From: Actinomycetota bacterium
GTDB taxonomy: Bacteria; Actinomycetota; Actinomycetes; Nanopelagicales; Nanopelagicaceae
Assembly: GCA_947489605.1 (NCBI GenBank)
Contig: CANLEG010000004.1
Location: 1 to 45,544 of the forward strand
Reading direction: 5' to 3'
DNA length: 45,544 nt
Below the pieces are notes generated by a model. It saw only the letters and a program-made list of their open reading frames with translations, was not told the DNA's origin and did no database searches. The position numbers and the translations under genes were made by a program. The stretch's first letter is position 1, and each line of letters starts with the position of its first letter. Shown piece after piece: positions 37,680 through 45,544 of the stretch.

Positions 37680-38585
37680 TTATTTGACACTGCCTGCCGT
37701 AAGGCCGCCCACCAAGTATTTCTCAATAGAAATGAACAGAATGATAATTGGAATAATTGCGATCAAAGAACCCGCAAAGAGGAAGTTCCATTTGACTTCA
37801 TATAAACCAGTCAGGAGCGAAAGCCCTACCGAGAATGGTTGCTTTTCAGGTGAACTGGCTAATGTGTAGGCAACAACATATTCGTTCCATGCAGCAATAA
37901 AGGTAAAGATTGCCGTCGTGACTATGCCGGGAGCCGCTAACGGTAAACTTATTTTTCTAAATGTTTGGAACCGGCTCGCACCATCGATGAAAGCGGCCTC
38001 TTCAATCTCAACAGGAATACTTTTAAAGAAACTCGACAAAATCCAAACTGAAAAAGCTAAATTGAATGATACGTTGACCAAAATTAAGCCCTGATACGTG
38101 TTAACTAGATTGAAAATGCTCAACTCACGATAAATACCAATTAGCAAGGAAGTTGGCGAGAACATTTGGGTTATAAGTACTAAGAGCAAGAATGGCGTCC
38201 TGAGCCGAAAATTATTTCTTGCAACATAATATGCGGCCGGGACTGCCACAATTATTCCAATAATCATAGTTGCGATCGAGATAACTAAAGTGTTTCGCAT
38301 ATACATTCCAAAAGGTATCTCTTGGAATACTTTAATGAAATTACCCCACTCATAAATCTTGGGAAAATAAGTTGGAGGCATGTCAGTAATATCACTCTTT
38401 GGCTTTAGGGCTGTTGAAAGCATAGTTACGTAAGGGAAGATAAATAAAAATGCCACGATAATTCCAGTCAGTGACAAACTAACTGATTTTATCCTTGAAT
38501 TTTTACTTCTCTTTTTTCTTGAAGTTTTTCTTTTCTTATTTATCTGTGTAATAGTCATGTTTATCGTTGATCCAATTCTTTCCAT
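37680..38585 (-). CDS. carbohydrate ABC transporter permease (MalG type)
   Basis: 6-TM; EEAAFIDGASRFQTFRKISLPLAAPG EAA loop. Confidence 0.92.
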   Translation of the reverse strand: MERIGSTINMTITQINKKRKTSRKKRSKNSRIKSVSLSLTGIIVAFLFIFPYVTMLSTALKPKSDITDMPPTYFPKIYEWGNFIKVFQEIPFGMYMRNTLVISIATMIIGIIVAVPAAYYVARNNFRLRTPFLLLVLITQMFSPTSLLIGIYRELSIFNLVNTYQGLILVNVSFNLAFSVWILSSFFKSIPVEIEEAAFIDGASRFQTFRKISLPLAAPGIVTTAIFTFIAAWNEYVVAYTLASSPEKQPFSVGLSLLTGLYEVKWNFLFAGSLIAIIPIIILFISIEKYLVGGLTAGSVK

Positions 38586-39484
38586 TTAGATAACTTAAGA
38601 AACAACATGATAAAAATTAAGATTACAAAGAAATTACCAACCGCTAGGGACGCAGACTGTCCTATGTCCTGGTCCCGAAAAGCAACCTTGTATGCGAACG
38701 TTGTAGTTGTATCTGTTTCGTACGCTGGCCCACCTTTAGTCATGACCCAGATAATAGGAAAACTATTAAAAACGTAAACTGAATTAATTACTGCCGCAAC
38801 TAGAAATGCTGGGCGCAATAATGGAAACGTGATTGCCCAATAACCCTTCCAAGCACTTGCTCCGTCTACTAGTGAAGCCTCCATTATCTCCTTCGGTATC
38901 GCCTGAAGCCCGGCGAGCAGAACATAACTTGTGAAAGGAAGTGATACGGTAATTCCGACTGCTAATAGAACTATGAATGATGTCCTTGGATCTCCCAATA
39001 AATCCACTGGCTCTTCCGCTATACGTAAGTCAACGATAATTCGAGTAACAATTCCGAAATAGGGATCGAGAATCCATTTCCACGATGTAGCAGTAATTAC
39101 TAGAGATGCAGCCCAAGGTACGATTACTGAATAGCGAAGAAATCTTCTTCCGCGAAAGTTGGCATTCATTAATTGAGCCAACGGCAGAGATAGTGCCATT
39201 GTTAATGTGACCACGACGACAAGCCAGATGGCCGTTCTCCTGAGGGTTCCGCTTAGATCACTGTTATCTAATAGCGCTTTGTAATTTTCAGTTCCGGCCC
39301 AACCTTTAATAAGTCCGCTAACACTAATTTCTCTAAATGATACGAGGAATAGCTCTACGACCGGCCACAAAACGAAGATAAAAATAAGAAGCAATGCTGG
39401 ACCGATCCAAGGCAAAGATCTGAAGCTCGAACCTTTTTTAAACGTCTTAGTGGACAAGTTCTTCCTTCTTCCAGCTTTAATCAA
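38561..39484 (-). CDS. sugar ABC transporter permease (MalF type)
   Basis: MEASLVDGASAWKGYWAITFPLLRPA EAA loop. Confidence 0.92.
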   Translation of the reverse strand: MIKAGRRKNLSTKTFKKGSSFRSLPWIGPALLLIFIFVLWPVVELFLVSFREISVSGLIKGWAGTENYKALLDNSDLSGTLRRTAIWLVVVVTLTMALSLPLAQLMNANFRGRRFLRYSVIVPWAASLVITATSWKWILDPYFGIVTRIIVDLRIAEEPVDLLGDPRTSFIVLLAVGITVSLPFTSYVLLAGLQAIPKEIMEASLVDGASAWKGYWAITFPLLRPAFLVAAVINSVYVFNSFPIIWVMTKGGPAYETDTTTTFAYKVAFRDQDIGQSASLAVGNFFVILIFIMLFLKLSKWKELDQR

Positions 39485-39545
39485 CTCTTAAAAATCTTTA
39501 TCAATCTTTAGCAATTTTAGAAATCTTATTTTATTGGAGATAAGA

Positions 39546-39591
39546 AAAACAAGACAAGCAACGCATTTTCAGCAATTGCTTGTCTTGTTTT
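39546..39591 (-). terminator. hairpin terminator/attenuator between substrate-binding protein and permease genes
   Basis: 16-bp stem aaaacaagacaagcaa/ttgcttgtcttgtttt with 14-nt loop, T-rich tract on both strands. Confidence 0.7.
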
Positions 39592-39599
39592 TCAACTAC

Positions 39600-40850
39600 T
39601 TATCCAGCGTTTGCAGCATCACACTTCTTCTGAATGTTAGTCAGAGCTTTCTTTGGATTCAGCATTGCTGTACCCATTTGAGTGACGATATCTGCTTTAC
39701 AAGCTGACCATGAACCAACAGTTCCTGGGTAGAAGATAGCCTTAGGCAATAGCTTGATATAAGGTCCAATGATTGGATCTGATTCAGCTAATTTTCCGGC
39801 TGATTTTGTAGCAGGAATAAATCCGCCAGCAGCCTTCAAGAAGCCTGCATAGTTAGCGGGTACGAAAATGAAATCCAAGAACTTACGGATTTCTGTTTCG
39901 CGACCGTTCGCCTTGTATCCCTTGAAGTAATCCTGCACACCGAGGGTGATATCTGTCTTACCAGGAGCGTGTGGGAATGCTGATGCGCCCCACTTAATCT
40001 TCTCGCCACCATTCTTTGATAGCCAGTCTGGCAAGAATACGCCGCCGTTGACCATAGCAACTTTGCCCTTAGCGAATAATGACCAAGCACCATCGGTACG
40101 ATTTGTCTTACCTGGATTTGGTTGAGTCAACTTTGAATCAACAAGTCCCTTTAAGAAAGTAAGGGTTTCTAGGTATTCCTTTGTATCGATTGTGTACTTC
40201 TTGGTTTTTGCGTTGTAGAGGCGTCCACCATTTCCGCCACCCCAAACTGTAAATTCAGCTTGGCCTTCTTCTACACCTAGAGGTAATCCAAGAGGATATA
40301 CATCTGGATACTTGGCTTTGATTTTGATTGCTGCAGCCTTAAGTTCTGTCCAAGTTGCAGGTGGCTTTGTGACTCCTGCACCCTTCAGAATTGTCTTGTT
40401 ATAGAAGAACGCTCTAGCTGAAGCTAGATCAGGGACTGCGTATTCAACACCGTTGTACTTAGAGTTATCTCTAAATGCAGGAATAATATCTTTAAGCGTT
40501 GCTGCGCTAACAATTTTGTTAGCAGGATAAAGAAGTCCATCTGCTGCTTCTCCAGCAAATTCATCATTGTTAACAATGTCTGGGGATTGACCTGAAGCAA
40601 TGAGTGTCTTTACTTTTTGTCCAATTTCTGGCCATGCAACTACATCGAGATCGACTTTGATACCTGCATTCGCAGCTTCAAATCGTGTAATCAAGTCTGT
40701 GTAATAAGGCAGCATGTCATCGGTATAAGAGGCCATGACTAACTTAAGAGTTACATCTTCAGCCTGAGCAGACGATAAAGGCAGCGCCAAAGAAGCGCCA
40801 AGACTTATCACTGCTGCAGTTGAAAGAAGGGATAATTTTCTCTTCAACAT
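39600..40850 (-). CDS. sugar ABC transporter extracellular substrate-binding protein (track ORF extends to 40895)
   Basis: MLKRKLSLLSTAAVISLG signal; YTDLITRFEAANAGIKVDLDVVAWPEIGQKV. Confidence 0.92.
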   Translation of the reverse strand: MLKRKLSLLSTAAVISLGASLALPLSSAQAEDVTLKLVMASYTDDMLPYYTDLITRFEAANAGIKVDLDVVAWPEIGQKVKTLIASGQSPDIVNNDEFAGEAADGLLYPANKIVSAATLKDIIPAFRDNSKYNGVEYAVPDLASARAFFYNKTILKGAGVTKPPATWTELKAAAIKIKAKYPDVYPLGLPLGVEEGQAEFTVWGGGNGGRLYNAKTKKYTIDTKEYLETLTFLKGLVDSKLTQPNPGKTNRTDGAWSLFAKGKVAMVNGGVFLPDWLSKNGGEKIKWGASAFPHAPGKTDITLGVQDYFKGYKANGRETEIRKFLDFIFVPANYAGFLKAAGGFIPATKSAGKLAESDPIIGPYIKLLPKAIFYPGTVGSWSACKADIVTQMGTAMLNPKKALTNIQKKCDAANAG

Positions 40851-40992
40851 CGGTTTTCGACTCCTAACTAGGTTTGTAGCACAAGCCCTCAGCAAAGAAG
40901 GCCCGCACTTGGTGATAGAACTTCACCACATTTGGGTGTGGATTGGCAAGGATTCGGCAGGTAAAGAAATTGTTATAATCGGTGAATTTGAT

Positions 40993-41778
40993 TCACCAAG
41001 AGCTCCATCCGCCATCGATAATGACGTTCTGTCCTGTCATATATTTGGAGCCAAGAGATGCCAAAAATACGGCGGCGGCTGATATGTCATCGCTGCCACC
41101 GAGTCGGCGCATCGGAACCGCGTTGTAAAACGCTTCAAGCATTTCACTAGAGCCGGCCCCTGCCTTCTCGTTCATTTCAGATCCTGCAAAACCACCAGGC
41201 GAGAGGGTATTAATCGTTGTTCCAAACATCGCCAATCGCGGGGCTAAATAATGAGTGATTCCGTGAACTGCATGTTTGCTTGCAAAATAAGGTGCAATGT
41301 CCCAATCCATCCCAGGATACAGAGCAGGATTTCCACCCATCACGCCGTAGACAGATCCGATATTAATTATTCTTCCGTACTTTCGTTCCATCATTAGTGG
41401 AGCAAATATTTGGCAGAGTCTAAATGGCGCCTCCACATTGACCGCAAAGGTATTTCGCCATTTTTCAATTGAGATACTTTGCCAAGGGCCATAATCCGAT
41501 GCTCCGGCGTTGTTGCAAAGAACATCAACTTGTCCAGCTTCATTTGCAATTTTTTCTAAACCTAAAGTTGTCGTGATGTCGGCTGCGATAATCGTTGGAG
41601 TTAGGTCACTGTATTTTTTTAAAATCTCAGCTGTTCGTTGAAGTGCCTCTTCACGACGCCCAACAAGAATTAGGGCTGCACCTGCTTCAGCAAATCCTTG
41701 TGCAATCTGGCGCCCAATACCTGAACCAGATCCAGTAACTAAGGCACGGCTACCCTCTAGAGATAAAGATTTCAGCAT
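40993..41778 (-). CDS. SDR family oxidoreductase
   Basis: TGSGSGIGRQIA; NNAGASD; YFASKH. Confidence 0.9.
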   Translation of the reverse strand: MLKSLSLEGSRALVTGSGSGIGRQIAQGFAEAGAALILVGRREEALQRTAEILKKYSDLTPTIIAADITTTLGLEKIANEAGQVDVLCNNAGASDYGPWQSISIEKWRNTFAVNVEAPFRLCQIFAPLMMERKYGRIINIGSVYGVMGGNPALYPGMDWDIAPYFASKHAVHGITHYLAPRLAMFGTTINTLSPGGFAGSEMNEKAGAGSSEMLEAFYNAVPMRRLGGSDDISAAAVFLASLGSKYMTGQNVIIDGGWSSW

Positions 41779-41892
41779 GCGGAACTCCTTTTTTAAAGTT
41801 TTTGGAAGTCTTGAATTTTATACATAGTAAGGCATAGTGTTCGAATACTGAAGAATATTTGGAAATTTTATTTGGAGCGGGAGTAATAAATA

Positions 41893-42672
41893 ATGGTGAT
41901 GACTGATTTTGATTTATCGAAGCGCAGAGCCTTGGTAACTGGTGGAAGCGATGGGCTGGGAAGACAATTTGCAGAAGCGCTGCTAGACGCTGGTGCAGAA
42001 GTTGTAATTTGTGGTCGCAGAAAAGATTCGCTCGACTTAACTGTTAGCGAGTTATCAGAGCGCTATTCTGGAATCTCATCCATGGTTTGCGACGTGACCG
42101 ATCAAGATCAAGTCTCTAAATTAGCAACAGATCTTGGCGGAATAGACATTTTAGTAAATAACGCAGGTTTATCTCACCGCGCTAAGTGGGACTTAGAACA
42201 ATCTGAAGAATGGCGCCGAATTATGATCCTTAACTTAGAGGCGCCGTTCTGGCTTTCGCAGAAATTCTTACCGGGAATGATTGAAAAAAGATGGGGAAGA
42301 GTAATCAACATCGCTTCTATCTGTGGAATAGGGTCTTTGGATTCAAACCTCTTTCCAGGATTAGGTGTGGACATGCCCTCATATTTCGCAAGTAAACATG
42401 GACTTATTGGTTTAACTCGATTTTTATCAACTCAAGTAGCAGACACCGGCGTTACGGTAAATGCAATTTGCCCTGGCTTCTTTGATTCTCCAGCAAATCA
42501 TGAAGTGTTTAAACCTGGACCGTTGCTAGATGCCCTCTCTGGAGCCACACCTATGCGCAGAATTGGAACAAACACTGAATTACGAACCGCTCTCCTCTAC
42601 TTGGCTGCACCAGGATCATCCTTCGTTACTGGACAGAGCATTGTCGTCGATGGTGGCTGGTCTATCTGGTGA
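41893..42672 (+). CDS. SDR family oxidoreductase
   Basis: TGGSDGLGRQFA; NNAGLSH; YFASKHG. Confidence 0.9.
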   Translation: MVMTDFDLSKRRALVTGGSDGLGRQFAEALLDAGAEVVICGRRKDSLDLTVSELSERYSGISSMVCDVTDQDQVSKLATDLGGIDILVNNAGLSHRAKWDLEQSEEWRRIMILNLEAPFWLSQKFLPGMIEKRWGRVINIASICGIGSLDSNLFPGLGVDMPSYFASKHGLIGLTRFLSTQVADTGVTVNAICPGFFDSPANHEVFKPGPLLDALSGATPMRRIGTNTELRTALLYLAAPGSSFVTGQSIVVDGGWSIW

Positions 42673-42681
42673 GTAATTCTC

Positions 42682-43764
42682 TTGGCTAAACCATTATCAA
42701 AAATTAGGTTAGGAATTATTGGCTGCGGCGATATGCAAAAATCGCATCAGCAAATTTTTCAAGATTTACAAGACAAAGTTATAGTCACTGCAACCGCTGA
42801 TATAGATCTTGAACGCGCAAAAAACGCTGCCGAAATTTTGGGCGCTGATCATGCATTTGTTGACTACCGGGAACTCTTCCCTCATGTTGATGCAGTTCTA
42901 ATTGCAACACCTCACGATTTGCATCACGAAATAGGAATTGCAGCTTTAAAAGCGGGAAAGCACGTACTAATGGAGAAGCCAATGGCCATTAGTGAATTTG
43001 AATGTTTGGACCTTATCAACGGTGCAAAAGCAGCTGACAAGACTTTAATGACTGCATATCCAATGCGATACCACCCCCTTATAGTCAGACTTAAATCACT
43101 ACTCGATGAGGAGTACTTAGGAAAAGTTTTTCATATTGGAATTTTTACCGAACAATTAACGCAGGCTCCAGTCGGACATTGGTTGAGATCAGCTAAACAA
43201 CTTGGCGGTGGCCAATTTTTTAGCCATGGCTGCCACTACATAGATTTATTGCTCTGGTTTCTTGGACGCCCAACTACTGGAATTCATATGGGAACGCGAT
43301 TGGGAACACCTTGGATGGAGCGCGAAGGAACCAGCGATGCTGTAATCGCTTTCGAGTCAGGTGCTTTAGGCCATCATTTTGGAACTTGGGGAGCTAGAGC
43401 TACTAGACATGGTTATGCAATCCATGCACATTGTGAAAAGGGCATGCTTGAAGTTAATATCACTGCCGGATTTTTATATGCCCACCATGGATTTGAAGGT
43501 GAACCACCAAAGGGTGGGATTGGTGGAACACTTTCGCCCGATCCATTACAGGCGGAAATTATTTTACAAACTGATAGGGAATCTAAGCATCTTCAAGGAG
43601 AACTAATTCATTTCGTAGATTGCATAGTTCAATCACTTGAACCACTAACAAGTGGTCCGGAAAGTCTTCAAGGTTTGAGAGTTATTTGGAAACTACAAGA
43701 GGCCGAAGAGCTAGGAAAGTTTGCTGACTTAACGGGCTTAGGGTTTGATCAGTTTGAGAAATAG
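42682..43764 (+). CDS. Gfo/Idh/MocA family oxidoreductase (TTG start)
   Basis: LGIIGCGDMQKSHQ; GKHVLMEKPMAISEFE. Confidence 0.92.
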   Translation: MAKPLSKIRLGIIGCGDMQKSHQQIFQDLQDKVIVTATADIDLERAKNAAEILGADHAFVDYRELFPHVDAVLIATPHDLHHEIGIAALKAGKHVLMEKPMAISEFECLDLINGAKAADKTLMTAYPMRYHPLIVRLKSLLDEEYLGKVFHIGIFTEQLTQAPVGHWLRSAKQLGGGQFFSHGCHYIDLLLWFLGRPTTGIHMGTRLGTPWMEREGTSDAVIAFESGALGHHFGTWGARATRHGYAIHAHCEKGMLEVNITAGFLYAHHGFEGEPPKGGIGGTLSPDPLQAEIILQTDRESKHLQGELIHFVDCIVQSLEPLTSGPESLQGLRVIWKLQEAEELGKFADLTGLGFDQFEK

Positions 43765-43816
43765 TTTGAGAAATAGTTTGATTGAATAACGCAATCCATT
43801 TGTTATATTTACTCTA

Positions 43817-44314
43817 ATGAAAATTCGTGAATTCCTACCGGCCGATCTCCCAATGATCCATGGCTTTTTTGATCAAATGGGCAAGGAGAGCACTACTTTC
43901 TTTAATCAGAATGATGTTAATCGTAACTTTGCGGTGAAATTTGTAACAGAGAAGAACAAATCAATCATTCGCTGGTTAGCAGAGGAAGATGGAAAGATGT
44001 TGGGCTATGTATTCCTCTGGGATATAGATACCACCCTTCCGTGGTTAGGTATAGCAGTGCGCGAAGATAGAAAGGGGCAAGGTATTGGTAAGAAACTTGT
44101 CGAACATGCAAATCATTGGGCCGAACAAAACGGCAAAGGCGGAGTAATGCTTATAACCGCTAGTGATAACAGTAGAGGTCAATATCTCTATGAATCTACC
44201 GGTTACGAAAAATTTGGAGTTCACCCTTCAGGTGAATTGCTATACATCAGACGCTTCATCACATTTTTGGACCCAGAATTAGAAGGGCGATTTCCTTACA
44301 TACCTGGGTTTTGA
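43817..44314 (+). CDS. GNAT family N-acetyltransferase
   Basis: LGIAVREDRKGQGIGKKLVEHANHWA. Confidence 0.9.
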   Translation: MKIREFLPADLPMIHGFFDQMGKESTTFFNQNDVNRNFAVKFVTEKNKSIIRWLAEEDGKMLGYVFLWDIDTTLPWLGIAVREDRKGQGIGKKLVEHANHWAEQNGKGGVMLITASDNSRGQYLYESTGYEKFGVHPSGELLYIRRFITFLDPELEGRFPYIPGF

Positions 44315-44389
44315 TTTTATTTTTTCACATCTCGATAAAATCTATTAATACTATTGATGACACATGGGTCTTAGTTTATAGTCAAGAGC

Positions 44390-45514
44390 GTGATGCGTAG
44401 GCCAAGTACTTTTGAAGCAATTGTTTTTCAAGCAGTATTTGGCTCTTATTTATTGTGGGCAGCAGGTAGTGCAATACCGCTGATTCGTATTGATTTTGGA
44501 ATTAGCAGAACACTTGCCAGCATGCATAGCATTTCTGTGGGAATTGGCGCGGTGCTAGGGGCTCACCTTGCAGTAAGCCTTGTGAAAAAAATTAGCCGCG
44601 AAAAAATAATGAGATTATCAATTCCAATCATGTCTTTAGGAATATTAGGTCTTACTCTCGGACCATCCATGTGGATTACCGTGCCAGGTTGTGGTCTCGC
44701 TGCATTTTCACAGTCGCTTGTAAACTCACTTAGCCTCTCTCAAATTTCACTCGATGCTAAGCCATCACTTCGAAGAATATATATTCAGAGTGGGATCCAA
44801 GCCTGCTTGGGTGCAAGTGCCATCTTTTTTATTAGCATTTCTCTCAATGCAGAATTGGGATGGCGATTGCCAATATTACTAGGGGTTTTAATCCTTGCTC
44901 CACTGACCATGATTGTTGTTTGGAAAGTAAAATTCTTAGTTTCTGCATCCGCTAAAACATCTAAGGTAGAAGGTTTGCCAAATCACTCTTCCAAGAACTA
45001 CCGGAAAATATTTCTTGCTGGTTTCTTGATGTCGTTCTGTGAGATGGGAATCGGATTTTGGGCTATTGATTTATTAATTGACCGAGGAGCGGGCGTCGCG
45101 TTAGGGGCCTTCGGCTTAGCATTATTGAGCTTAGTTACGGGAATTTCCCGAATTGGATTTGCCACTCTAGGCCATCCTGTTAAAAAAACTATGCGTCTAG
45201 TCCTTGTTCTTTATCCAATTGGGGTTGTGACTATTTGCCTAACTCAATCTTCTGCGATAACCGTGATTGGTTTATTGATTGCGAGTATCGCTGGCTCTGC
45301 TCTCTATGGCGTGGGAGTATTTCAAGTTTCCGAAGGATTCGCAGATCCTTCGGGCAAGATTTCAAATTTTATGACTGGTATGGCTGCTTCATATGGGGTG
45401 ACTCCATTAATTCTTGCGATTATCTTCGATAATTTAGGATTCATCGCTGGGTATTTAACAATGCCCGTAGCGCTATTTTTTGCATACTTGTTATGGCGAG
45501 ATTTGGGGAGTTAA
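44390..45514 (+). CDS. MFS transporter
   Basis: Multi-TM ORF; RIDFGISRTLASMHSISVGIGAVLGAHLA. Confidence 0.85.
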   Translation: MMRRPSTFEAIVFQAVFGSYLLWAAGSAIPLIRIDFGISRTLASMHSISVGIGAVLGAHLAVSLVKKISREKIMRLSIPIMSLGILGLTLGPSMWITVPGCGLAAFSQSLVNSLSLSQISLDAKPSLRRIYIQSGIQACLGASAIFFISISLNAELGWRLPILLGVLILAPLTMIVVWKVKFLVSASAKTSKVEGLPNHSSKNYRKIFLAGFLMSFCEMGIGFWAIDLLIDRGAGVALGAFGLALLSLVTGISRIGFATLGHPVKKTMRLVLVLYPIGVVTICLTQSSAITVIGLLIASIAGSALYGVGVFQVSEGFADPSGKISNFMTGMAASYGVTPLILAIIFDNLGFIAGYLTMPVALFFAYLLWRDLGS

Positions 45515-45543
45515 TCAGAGCCTTCAACAACTGGATACATTGG
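45511..45543 (-). CDS. C-terminal stub of a minus-strand CDS (…PMYPVVEGSD*), possibly a second M81 family protein
   Basis: Open to the window edge; resembles the C-terminus RRFPMYPFEEDTSWDAKD of 36152-37645. Confidence 0.35.
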   Translation of the reverse strand, partial: PMYPVVEGSD

Positions 45544-45544
45544 T

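Overview
45.5-kb window of a moderately low-GC bacterial chromosome, probably a freshwater actinobacterium (inferred from the heliorhodopsin, the LpqC-like hydrolase, the mycoredoxin-like protein and overall gene style; not proven). 0-8.3 kb and 31.8-45.5 kb are dense carbohydrate / N-acyl-amino-acid catabolic operons (Gfo/Idh/MocA, SDR, xylose-isomerase-like TIM barrels, two ABC importers, two tandem D-aminoacylases, M81 peptidase, MFS, GNAT). 10-17.5 kb carries a heliorhodopsin, an odd tRNA with duplicated fragments nearby, a DUF2256 + FeS-type cryptochrome/photolyase pair, a tiny CDGSH-like protein and a mycoredoxin-like protein. 17.6-31.3 kb is accessory: lipoproteins, TPR proteins, a truncated NERD protein, a coiled-coil protein with a PD-(D/E)xK-like motif, a proteasome-like Ntn hydrolase, and a membrane-anchored trypsin-like protease. 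The most unusual element is a pair of ~280-nt direct-repeat copies around a UbiA-family gene. Each copy is an apparently structured RNA with an embedded 27-31-codon hydrophobic ORF, several helices conserved with compensatory changes, and a long-range closing stem. Two other loci show the same theme of a short 3'-gene-end duplication flanking inserted gene(s). All calls are by eye from sequence; no database search was run.
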